In this document: positions 1 to 5,969 of the stretch, in pieces
How the letters are laid out: every line of letters starts with the position of its first letter
Numbering within the stretch: the stretch's first letter is position 1
Assembly: GCA_017308345.1 (NCBI GenBank)
Contig: JAFKFE010000380.1
Location: forward strand, 1-8,447
Reading direction: 5' to 3'
Length of the DNA: 8,447 bases
Source: Alphaproteobacteria bacterium
GTDB taxonomy: Bacteria > Pseudomonadota > Alphaproteobacteria > Rhizobiales > Rhizobiaceae
The notes under the pieces: generated by a model
The model's input: only the letters and a program-made list of their open reading frames with translations
Database searches by the model: none
What the model was told of the DNA's origin: nothing
Position numbers and translations under genes: made by a program

Positions 1-354
1 ATCGCCTACGAGAACACGCTTGCCCGGCAACTGATCGAAGGCCTGTCCGGTATCAACGGCCTGATCATCCGCGGCATCACCGATCCGCAACGCCTTGCCG
101 AGCGGGTGCCGACCGTTTCCTTCACGGTCGAAGGCATCGCGCCGGAAACGATCGTGCGGCAGATGAACGCCGAAAACATCTTCCTGTGGTCGGGCCACAA
201 CTACGCGTGGGAGATCGTCCATCAGCTCGGCATTCCGGCCGAGCAGGGCGTCGTGCGCATCGGCATCGCGCATTACAACACGGCGGCCGAGATCGAGGAG
301 ACGCTCGAAAGCGTGCATCGCGTGATCGCGATGCTGCGGCAGCTGCGGCCTTGA
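1..354 (+). CDS. Class V aminotransferase, cysteine desulfurase-like (C-terminal part)
   Basis: The 5' end lies outside the window; frame 1 is open from base 1 to a TGA at 352-354, giving the last 117 residues. The text RVPTVSFTVEG, then FLWSGHNYAWE, then VVRIGIAHYNTAAEIE matches the C-terminal small domain of fold-type I PLP enzymes of the SufS/CsdA class, most like the 'cysteine desulfurase-like' VC1184-type subfamily. In SufS the loop RTGHHCA carries the catalytic cysteine; the aligned stretch here is WSGHNYA, with Tyr in the Cys position, and the visible part has no cysteine at all. Persulfide chemistry is therefore unlikely, and the protein is better called a class V aminotransferase/lyase of unknown substrate. 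The PLP lysine would lie upstream and cannot be seen. The gene converges on the operon to its right, with one base between the stop codons. Confidence 0.85.
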   Translation: MAYENTLARQLIEGLSGINGLIIRGITDPQRLAERVPTVSFTVEGIAPETIVRQMNAENIFLWSGHNYAWEIVHQLGIPAEQGVVRIGIAHYNTAAEIEETLESVHRVIAMLRQLRP

Positions 355-355
355 G

Positions 356-1384
356 TTAGTCCTTCTTGCCGCCAAAGCCGGTCAGGAAGGCGGTGAGGTT
401 GTCGCCGAGCGCATCGCAGAGATAGCCGCCTTCCTGGACGATGACCGTCGGCAGGCCGAGCCCGGCGATCGCTTCGCCGATGCGCGAGAAGCCTGGCGTC
501 GTCACCGACAGGCCGCCGAACGGATCGCCCTCGAAAGCGTCGAGGCCGAGCGCAACCACCAGCGCTTCCGGCGCAAAGGCGCGGATGCGCTGGAAGGCCG
601 TCGCCAGCGCCGCGAGAAACGCCGCATCGGCCGATTTGCGCGGCAGCGGCAGGTTGAGATTGTAGCCGAGGCCGGGGCCTTCGCCGCGCTCGTCGGCATG
701 GCCCCAGAAGAACGGATAGAAGCGGACCGGATCGGCGTGCAGCGAGACTGTAAGCACGTCGGGGCGGGCGTAGAAGATGCCTTGCGTGCCGTTGCCGTGA
801 TGAAGGTCGACATCGAGGATGGCGACGCGAGCGGCTTGTCTGCGAAGCACCTGCGCGGCCACCGCCGAATTGTTGATGAAGCAAAAGCCGCCGGCGACAT
901 CGGCGAAGGCGTGATGGCCGGGCGGGCGGCAAAGCGCATAGGCCGAAGGCGCGCCGGCCATCACCGCTTCAGCGGCTTCCACCGCGCTCCAGGCGCTCCA
1001 TAGCGCGCTGTCCCAGGTTTCGGCCGAGATCGGGCAGGCGGTGTCGGCCATGTGATAGCCGGCCTGGCCGACCGCGGAGGCCGGATAGGAACCGGCGCGG
1101 GCGATCGGGTGGATGTTGGGAATGACTTCGGCGGATGCGCCTTCGATGCGCTGCCAGCGCGAAAAAATGTGCTCGAGGAAGTCCAGATATTCGGGCGTAT
1201 GCACTGCCGCGACTGGGCCAAGGCCATGCTTCTTCGGTCGTTCGACCGTCAAGCCGGCCGATCTTGCGCCGGCTAGCAATCTTTCAATCCGCTTCGGCTT
1301 TTCCGGGTTGGGCTGTGGCGCGCCGCTGGAAAGGAAAGCCTTGGGATCATGGCGTTTCTGTTCCTCGGCATAGAAGGCTTTCAT
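356..1384 (-). CDS. Acetylpolyamine amidohydrolase-like deacetylase (histone deacetylase superfamily)
   Basis: Zinc-dependent amidohydrolase of the HDAC/AcuC/AphA superfamily, 342 residues from the ATG at 1384 (an in-frame GTG at 1390 is possible). The ATG is preferred because AGGAG precedes it by five bases and the protein then begins MKAFYAEEQKRHDPKAF, the usual start of acetylpolyamine amidohydrolases. Visible active-site parts: RPPGHH (His157, His158, charge relay/acid-base), DVDLHHGNG (zinc ligands Asp193, His195), GLDAFEGDPF (third ligand Asp282) and QEGGY (Tyr321, transition-state tyrosine). Spacing and length match Mycoplana ramosa AphA (about 341 residues) almost residue for residue, so polyamine or other small acylated amines are likelier substrates than proteins. 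The expected reaction is release of acetate from N-acetylated putrescine, cadaverine or spermidine in the cytoplasm. It is the last gene of the operon, two bases after the acetyltransferase stop (TGA-CG-ATG), which suggests translational coupling. The family call is firm; the exact substrate is inferred. Confidence 0.93.
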   Translation of the reverse strand: MKAFYAEEQKRHDPKAFLSSGAPQPNPEKPKRIERLLAGARSAGLTVERPKKHGLGPVAAVHTPEYLDFLEHIFSRWQRIEGASAEVIPNIHPIARAGSYPASAVGQAGYHMADTACPISAETWDSALWSAWSAVEAAEAVMAGAPSAYALCRPPGHHAFADVAGGFCFINNSAVAAQVLRRQAARVAILDVDLHHGNGTQGIFYARPDVLTVSLHADPVRFYPFFWGHADERGEGPGLGYNLNLPLPRKSADAAFLAALATAFQRIRAFAPEALVVALGLDAFEGDPFGGLSVTTPGFSRIGEAIAGLGLPTVIVQEGGYLCDALGDNLTAFLTGFGGKKD

Positions 1385-1386
1385 CG

Positions 1387-1881
1387 TCACTCCTCTGGCG
1401 GGTCGGCAAAGGCGAAAAAGGCGCTGCCGACGATCTTCTGCACCTGCTCGTAACTCGACCAGCCGATGCCAAGCTTCTCATAGAAGGCTTTGGCCGTTTC
1501 ATTGTCCGTGTCGACGGACAGCCTCAGATAGATGCCGCCGGCCGCGAGGCACTGCTTCGCTACCTGCCGCAGCAGTTTTTCGCCGACACGGCGGCCGCGA
1601 AAACGGTCTTCGACATAAAGGTCCTGCACATACACGCCCGGACGGCCCATCCAGGTCGAGAAGATCGGGAAATGCAGGCAAAGCCCGGCAAATTCGCCAT
1701 CGATCTCGGCAATCAAGGTCGAGAAGGCGGGCCTTTCGCCGAAACCGTAGCGGCGAAGGTCTTCGGGGGTGGATTGGATGTCCTGCGGCGCGCCGATATG
1801 GGCGCCGAGCTTGAGCAGCGCGGCATGGATCGTTTCGACGTCCTCGGCCCGGCCGGGGCGGAGAGTGACCGGTGCCGGCAT
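1387..1881 (-). CDS. GNAT N-acetyltransferase, spermidine/spermine acetyltransferase (SSAT)-like
   Basis: Single-domain GNAT protein of 164 residues, predicted to move an acetyl group from acetyl-CoA to an amine. The ATG at 1881 follows AAAGGTG by five bases; a TTG one codon earlier is less likely. Strand beta-4 and the acetyl-CoA loop read YVQDLYVEDRFRGRRVG (residues 84-100), followed by the helix EKLLRQVAKQ and the C-terminal NETAKAFYEKLG, whose Tyr134 sits where SSAT and many GNATs have the general acid. The preceding PIFSTWMGRPG parallels the YDPWIGK segment of eukaryotic SSAT, and the length is similar. In the loop, Arg98 replaces the middle glycine of the usual R-G-x-G-x-G/A pattern. 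It lies 13 bases after the aminotransferase and 2 bases before the amidohydrolase. The GNAT call is secure. Diamine or polyamine as acceptor is an inference from the SSAT-like features and the neighbouring deacetylase. Confidence 0.88.
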   Translation of the reverse strand: MPAPVTLRPGRAEDVETIHAALLKLGAHIGAPQDIQSTPEDLRRYGFGERPAFSTLIAEIDGEFAGLCLHFPIFSTWMGRPGVYVQDLYVEDRFRGRRVGEKLLRQVAKQCLAAGGIYLRLSVDTDNETAKAFYEKLGIGWSSYEQVQKIVGSAFFAFADPPEE

Positions 1882-1894
1882 CAAAACACCTTTC

Positions 1895-3277
1895 TCAGCC
1901 TTCCACCGGCAAATCGAGTTCTTGCGCCAGCGCCTCCAGCGAGTCGCCGATAATGGCGATCATCTCGCCGATCTGCTCCCGCGTGATGATCATCGGCGGC
2001 GCCACCATGAAATTGTCGCCGTCGACGCCGCCCTTGACCTTGCGGCCATAGATGATCAGGCCGCGCGCATAGGCGTGGTCGAGCAAGCGCTGCGTCGCTT
2101 TCAGAGCCGGGTCGATCGGCTTCAGCGTCTCCGGGTCGGCGACCATTTCGGCGCCGGTGAGCAGGCCCTTGCCGCGTACGTCGGCGATGAAGGGGAAGCG
2201 CTTTTGCAAGCCCTTCAACTCCGCCATCAGCACGTCGCCCATGGCGGCGGCGTTCGCGATGAGATCGAGCCGGTCCATTTCACCGAGGACTGCAAGGCCG
2301 GCGGCGCAGGCCAGTGGGTTGCCGGCATAGGTGTGGCCATGCTGGAAGCCGCCCGAGGCCAGCAGCGGCTCGACCAGGCGCATGGGCGCGGCAAGCGCGC
2401 CGAGCGGCGCGTAGCCCGAACCCAGGCCCTTCGACAGCGCGACGATATCCGGTTTGCAGTTCCAGTGGTCGCCGCCGAGGAACTTGCCGGTGCGGCCGGC
2501 GCCGCTCATCACCTCGTCATGGATCAGAAGGATGCCGTAGCGGTCGCAGATCTCGCGGATACGCGGATAGTAGCTGTCGGGCGCGACGAGGGCTGCCGTC
2601 GCGGCGCCACCGATCGGCTCCATGATGAAGGCCAGAACACTTTCCGGGCCTTCGGACTGGATCTTTTCCTCCAGCATGTCGGCGTAGCGGATGCCGCGCT
2701 GCTCCATCGACAGGTTGTCGCGATCGCGCCACGCGGCCGGCGCGGGGATGGTCGGCATCACCCGCATCATCGGCGTGAAGGTTTCGGCCAGCGCCTCGTC
2801 GCCGGTGATGGAAAGCGACCCCAGCGTGCCGCCATGATAGGAAGGGAAGCGGGTGATCACCTTCCAGCGCTTGGGCTGGCCGGTGGCGACCGCCCATTGC
2901 CGGGCGAGCTTGATGCAGGATTCGGTCGCCTCCGAGCCGCCGGAAACGAAGAAGATGCGGTCCATGCCTTCCGGCAGCTTGCCGGCCAGTGCCCGCGCCA
3001 GCTCTTCGGCGGGCTCGTTCTCGAAATGCAGCCGGTAGGCGAAGGTGGTCTTGTCCATCTGGCGCTTCATCGCGTCCAACACATTACGGTTGGAATGGCC
3101 GATATTGGCGACCATCGGCCCGCTCGAGCCATCGATGAAACGGCGGCCGTCCCTGGTCCAGAAGTAGATTCCCTCGGCGCGATCGACCAGCGGCCGGCGC
3201 AGGCTGGAGAGATAGAACAGATGCGACGGCGGACGCGCTTCGGTTTCGGGCGAGGGCTTGGCTTGCGGCTTGGACAT
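1895..3277 (-). CDS. Class III PLP-dependent aminotransferase (omega-amine:pyruvate type)
   Basis: Fold-type I, subgroup II aminotransferase of 460 residues, full length for the family. Landmarks in order: SGPMVANIGHSN near residue 52 (substrate/PLP pocket), VSGGSEATES (111-120, phosphate-binding turn), SYHGG (146-150, Tyr-His stacking on PLP), HDEVMSGAGRTG (253-264, with Asp254 for the pyridine nitrogen), LSKGLGSGY (Lys283, Schiff-base lysine) and HGHTYAGNPLAC (313-324). It should transfer an amino group from a primary omega-amine to pyruvate or a similar keto acid in the cytosol; taurine, beta-alanine, putrescine and related amines are all used in this family, and the sequence alone does not decide. 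The start at 3277 is chosen because it gives TGA-A-ATG after the upstream gene, with GGAAAG nearby; the longer reading from 3310 would overlap that gene. Next to an acetylpolyamine amidohydrolase it plausibly consumes the deacylated amine. Confidence 0.93.
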   Translation of the reverse strand: MSKPQAKPSPETEARPPSHLFYLSSLRRPLVDRAEGIYFWTRDGRRFIDGSSGPMVANIGHSNRNVLDAMKRQMDKTTFAYRLHFENEPAEELARALAGKLPEGMDRIFFVSGGSEATESCIKLARQWAVATGQPKRWKVITRFPSYHGGTLGSLSITGDEALAETFTPMMRVMPTIPAPAAWRDRDNLSMEQRGIRYADMLEEKIQSEGPESVLAFIMEPIGGAATAALVAPDSYYPRIREICDRYGILLIHDEVMSGAGRTGKFLGGDHWNCKPDIVALSKGLGSGYAPLGALAAPMRLVEPLLASGGFQHGHTYAGNPLACAAGLAVLGEMDRLDLIANAAAMGDVLMAELKGLQKRFPFIADVRGKGLLTGAEMVADPETLKPIDPALKATQRLLDHAYARGLIIYGRKVKGGVDGDNFMVAPPMIITREQIGEMIAIIGDSLEALAQELDLPVEG

Positions 3278-3278
3278 T

Positions 3279-4913
3279 TCAGGACTTTCCGAGGTAGCGG
3301 TCGAGAACATTCTTGGTCACGCGTTCGACCATCGCGTCCTGCCTTAGAAGGCCGGCCACCCATTCGCAGCTTCCGGCATGGAACACTTCGCCCTTGCCGC
3401 GCGGGAAATTGACGATCATGCCGTTGCCGCGCTTGACCTTGTCGAGATTGGCGTCGCTGGCCTCGCCGAACAAGGTCTCGGCGGTGAAGCGGCCGTCTTC
3501 GTCGGTGAGGAACTGGTCCTCTATCGGGATGTCGGCGCTTTCCTCGACCTGGCTCGCCATGCCGACGGCCAGCACCTGCAAGCCGTCCGGCGCGCCGCTT
3601 TCCGCGGTCGGGTAGGGCAGGCCGCCGCGAATCTCGAAATCGAGGCCGTCGACCTCATAGCCATAGACATGGCTGTCGGCGCCGAGCAGGTCGCCATAAT
3701 AGATGCCGGTGCCCGCGAAGGCCCAGTGCTCAGGCCGGTAGACCGGAAAGCCGCGCACGCCACGCGGCGCGCAGCCGCCCCAGCCGGCATAGACGCCCCG
3801 CGTCGCATTGAGGGCGAAGGTGGCGCTGCCCGGACGGCCGATCTCTGGCGCTTCCCAGGAATTGGTGGCGCGGGTGACGTCGCCGCCCCGATAGGCCGGG
3901 TCTTCCGCGCGCGCCTTGTATTTGTAGCAGACCTGGCGGCGGCCTTCGTCCTCCAGTCTCGTCTGCCACATGAAATTGCCGGCGAAGCGCGCCGCATGCC
4001 CGCCGCGGGTCACATAGGCGTCGACCGCGTCGCGCATTTCCCATGTCCAGTATTCGTCGTGGCCGACGAAGGCGACGCAGTCATAGCCTTCGAGGATTTC
4101 GGGCGAGAAATGCAATTCGTGCTGGCTGGCGATATCGACCTGATAGCCGGCGCGCTCGGCGAAGCGGAAGAAATGGCTATCATAGCTTGCCCAGCCGGAT
4201 GAGGCGTATTTCTTCGAATGCCCGGTGGCGAAAGCCCATTCCATATGCGGATAGCGCGGCACGGTCTTTGGCGGCACCGCGACCTCCAGCGGCACGCGCG
4301 GCGCCTCCTTCGGCAGCACGACGAAGCCCCGGCACCAGGGGCGCTGCGTCGACACCGTCGTTGCGTACTGGTCGCGTTTCGGGCCGGTGATGCCCTGATA
4401 GTGGTTGGAGCCGCCCCAGGTATTGTAGGCGGTCCAGGTGCCGGTCGCGGCGACCTGCAGCAGGCGACCGGGCTTGCGGCCTGGCAGGGGCGCGACGATG
4501 AAGAGATGGTGGCTTTGGATCGGCTTGCCGTCGTCGGCCGAAAGCGTGACGCGATAGGCGCCGGACGGCCAGTCTTCGCCGATCGGGAATTCGAACGCGG
4601 CTTCCCAGCCGCAGCCTTCGACCGAGCACTGGTCGGGCGTGTCCTGCCAGCGCGCCGACAGGCCGGTCTTTTCGAAGACCTTGGTTTCGCTGCCGCCGTC
4701 GCGGATGACGGCGAGACGCAATCGCGGCACGGTCGTACTGATGAAGAGCGTCACCGTATCGCCTGGGCGATAGGAAAAGCGGTCGCTGTAGCACCAGATC
4801 TCGCCGCTCGGACCATCCATTCCGAGCCATTCATAGTAATGGCCGCGCACCGCCTCGCGGCGCTGCTCGGGCGTCAGCCCGAAATCGGGGAATTCGGTAG
4901 GCAGTTGCGTCAA
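3279..4913 (-). CDS. N,N-dimethylformamidase large (beta) subunit-like protein
   Basis: First gene of the operon; 544 residues from a TTG at 4913. An N-terminal half rich in beta strands (roughly 35-140, GDTVTLFISTTVPR, YRVTLS) is followed by the glutamine-amidotransferase-like region typical of the dimethylformamidase beta family: TAYNTWGGSNHY (161-172), a YDCVAFVGHDEYWTWE stretch (277-292) and AGNFMWQTR (311-319). In the characterised enzyme, a mononuclear iron centre uses tyrosines and a glutamate, with a histidine in a His-x-Glu pair; His285/Glu287 and Tyr163 are the best counterparts here, aligned from memory. The characterised large subunit is about 760 residues and works with a small alpha subunit. 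This protein is some 200 residues shorter and no small-subunit gene is visible nearby, so it may act alone and on another N-substituted amide. No signal peptide is apparent; a cytosolic amide hydrolase is the likely role. The family call is good, the function uncertain. Confidence 0.85.
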   Translation of the reverse strand: MTQLPTEFPDFGLTPEQRREAVRGHYYEWLGMDGPSGEIWCYSDRFSYRPGDTVTLFISTTVPRLRLAVIRDGGSETKVFEKTGLSARWQDTPDQCSVEGCGWEAAFEFPIGEDWPSGAYRVTLSADDGKPIQSHHLFIVAPLPGRKPGRLLQVAATGTWTAYNTWGGSNHYQGITGPKRDQYATTVSTQRPWCRGFVVLPKEAPRVPLEVAVPPKTVPRYPHMEWAFATGHSKKYASSGWASYDSHFFRFAERAGYQVDIASQHELHFSPEILEGYDCVAFVGHDEYWTWEMRDAVDAYVTRGGHAARFAGNFMWQTRLEDEGRRQVCYKYKARAEDPAYRGGDVTRATNSWEAPEIGRPGSATFALNATRGVYAGWGGCAPRGVRGFPVYRPEHWAFAGTGIYYGDLLGADSHVYGYEVDGLDFEIRGGLPYPTAESGAPDGLQVLAVGMASQVEESADIPIEDQFLTDEDGRFTAETLFGEASDANLDKVKRGNGMIVNFPRGKGEVFHAGSCEWVAGLLRQDAMVERVTKNVLDRYLGKS

Positions 4914-4922
4914 GGAACACCT
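4911..4922 (-). promoter_or_regulatory. RBS and TTG start of the dimethylformamidase-like gene
   Basis: Read on the minus strand, AGGTG (4922-4918) is followed by TTCC and TTG (4913-4911). The frame remains open to another TTG at 4961, but the added residues (TCRWSQWRSRDLRC) look unlike coding sequence and no ribosome binding site precedes that TTG. The first ATG in frame lies well inside the conserved N-terminus. A TTG start could keep expression of the operon's first gene modest. Confidence 0.5.
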
Positions 4923-4939
4923 GAGGTCACGAGATCGCC

Positions 4940-4968
4940 ATTGAGACCATCGGCAGGTCAAGCGTCAA
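4940..4968 (-). promoter_or_regulatory. Possible sigma70-type promoter of the four-gene operon
   Basis: On the minus strand, TTGACG (4968-4963) and CTCAAT (4945-4940) are separated by 17 bases, which would start transcription near 4932 and leave a short leader before the RBS at 4922. A second TTGAC (in TTGACC, 4961-4956) immediately follows the first. The -35 is good and the -10 poor (3 of 6), so this is tentative. The rest of the gap up to the repeat at 5036 holds a 12-base palindrome, AGCGC-TT-GCGCT at 4991-5002, which could be a regulator site, and nothing else recognisable. Confidence 0.3.
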
Positions 4969-5035
4969 ATGGAAAGCATCGGGCCAGCAGAGCGCTTGCG
5001 CTTGGCGATGTTCGGCAAACGGATTATTCCATCCT

Positions 5036-5179
5036 AGGGTCTACTGATATTCAGGTGATGCCGGCCTGCGAACGATGGTTTCCTGCGCTTCCGGTGCTCA
5101 CGTACTTCAAGTACGCTCCGCTCCGGTTCTCGGGAACCGCCTTTCTCGGCTCGGCCTGACCTGAATCTCAATAGACCCT
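5036..5179. repeat. Palindromic intergenic repeat, copy 1
   Basis: An element of 144 bp closed by 21-bp inverted arms (5036-5056 and 5159-5179) that match at 19 of 21 positions. At its centre is a tight hairpin, CGTACTT-C-AAGTACG (5101-5115), followed by a second one, GGTTC-TCGG-GAACC. GGTTTCC and GGGAACC can also pair across the centre. It shares close to 90% identity over the inner ~130 bases with 5982-6110, in the same orientation. It resembles the RIME/RPE class of short palindromic repeats known from rhizobia; membership of a named family is not established. It sits 28 bases upstream of the ParB-like gene and about 120 bases upstream of the divergent operon. Confidence 0.88.
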
Positions 5180-5207
5180 GGCGTAAGATTTCGTACTAGG
5201 AGCCGAC

Positions 5208-5456
5208 ATGCTGCGGGTACAAAAGGTCAAGATCGACGACATCTACGTGCCGACGGCGCGGCGCAAGACGCTGCATCCCGAGACCGTGCGACATCTCGCC
5301 GAGGATATCTTGGAGAACGGCATGAAGACGCCGATCCAGGTGCGGCACGACGGCAAGCGCCATGTGCTGGTCGAGGGCCTGCATCGGCTCGAAGCCGCGA
5401 AATGGCTCGGCGAAACCACCATCGACGCCTATCTCGTTCAGGCCAAGCGCCACTGA
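5208..5456 (+). CDS. Stand-alone ParB/Srx-fold N-terminal domain protein
   Basis: Complete protein of 82 residues with AGGAG five bases before its ATG. The whole chain is one ParB/sulfiredoxin-type domain: the opening VKIDDIYVPTARRK strand, HPETVRHLAEDILENGMKTPIQVR (23-46, the 'box I'-like helix and strand) and VLVEGLHRLEAAKWLG (53-68). The last corresponds to the GERRxRAA CTP/phosphate-binding box of ParB, here G-L-H-R-L-E-A-A. There is no cysteine in the GLHR motif, so sulfiredoxin activity is unlikely, and the DNA-binding and dimerisation domains of true ParB are absent. It may bind or hydrolyse a nucleotide or act as a small regulator; the role is unknown. It follows the first palindromic repeat and precedes the GFA gene by 117 bases. 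The domain call is solid, the function open. Confidence 0.85.
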   Translation: MLRVQKVKIDDIYVPTARRKTLHPETVRHLAEDILENGMKTPIQVRHDGKRHVLVEGLHRLEAAKWLGETTIDAYLVQAKRH

Positions 5457-5512
5457 TCCTGACTGTCCGGGCGGCCGCATCACCGTTGCCGATCGCTTCC
5501 CATCAAAGCTTT

Positions 5513-5541
5513 TTGATTGACGCTGCCGTAGCGGCTACTAC
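5513..5541 (+). promoter_or_regulatory. Possible promoter of the GFA-family gene
   Basis: TTGATT (5513-5518) and TACTAC (5536-5541) stand 17 bases apart, placing a start near 5548, about 26 bases before the ATG. An inverted repeat ATCAAA-GCTT-TTTGAT (5502-5517) overlaps the -35 and could be an operator, or a weak end signal for the ParB-like gene. Both boxes are imperfect, so confidence is low. Confidence 0.3.
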
Positions 5542-5573
5542 CGTGCCGCCACTCCAGGAGCAGGAAGCTTACC

Positions 5574-5969
5574 ATGGCAAAATACGAGGGCGGATGCCTG
5601 TGCGGCGCGGTGCGCTATAAGGCCGAGGCCGAGCCGGTCAACGAACGGGTCTGCCATTGCCGGATCTGCCAGAGAGCGATCGGCGCGGCCTTCAACGCCC
5701 GCCTCCTGTTACGCGTCGACGACGTGACGATCGAAGGGCCGGTGGCGACGATCAATTCCTCGCCCGACCTCCAGCGCGGCTTCTGTCCGGCGTGCGGCAC
5801 GACGATGTTTTCGCGCCGTGATTCCAGGGGCATCCTCGGCGTCACCTCCGGCTCGCTCGACGATCCGTCCCTGTTCAAGCCCGACATGCATTTCTGGACC
5901 GCCTCTAAGCAGACTTGGGTGATGCTTGACGATGGGCTGCCGCAGTATGAAGGCGCGCCGCCGGCTTAA
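5574..5969 (+). CDS. GFA-family protein (glutathione-dependent formaldehyde-activating enzyme/CENP-V fold)
   Basis: Complete protein of 131 residues, normal for the family, with AGGAG/CAGGAAG upstream of its ATG. All seven zinc-type cysteines are present in the usual arrangement: GCLCGAVRY (Cys8, Cys10), VCHCRICQ (Cys27, Cys29, Cys32) and FCPACGT (Cys71, Cys74). The C-terminal HFWTASKQTWVMLDDGLPQYEG is also typical. The founding member was reported to speed adduct formation between formaldehyde and glutathione, but most relatives have no proven activity, so a formaldehyde role should not be assumed. No glutathione-dependent formaldehyde dehydrogenase gene is visible beside it. The last base of its TAA stop is the first base of the second palindromic repeat, which may serve as its 3' end structure. 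Confidence 0.92.
   Translation: MAKYEGGCLCGAVRYKAEAEPVNERVCHCRICQRAIGAAFNARLLLRVDDVTIEGPVATINSSPDLQRGFCPACGTTMFSRRDSRGILGVTSGSLDDPSLFKPDMHFWTASKQTWVMLDDGLPQYEGAPPA

Noticed and set aside
1769..3412. Long plus-strand open frame (547 codons) opposite the aminotransferase
   Set aside because: It is the complement of a gene with all class III aminotransferase motifs. Its product is Arg/His/Gln/Ala-rich without recognisable motifs, a usual artefact of high-GC antisense frames.
3378..5159. Plus-strand open frames of 274 and 313 codons opposite the dimethylformamidase-like gene
   Set aside because: They are antisense shadows of a well-supported gene. One runs through the palindromic repeat with low-complexity sequence, and neither has an RBS.
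5471..5478. GCGGCCGC palindrome downstream of the ParB-like gene
   Set aside because: An eight-base GC palindrome is expected by chance in this composition and has no T-run or conserved partner to make it a terminator.
5574..5969. Formaldehyde detoxification tied to the amine/formamide operon
   Set aside because: The GFA gene is on the opposite strand, has its own likely promoter and is separated by a repeat. Most GFA-family proteins have no shown formaldehyde role, so a link with the dimethylformamidase-like gene is not supported.
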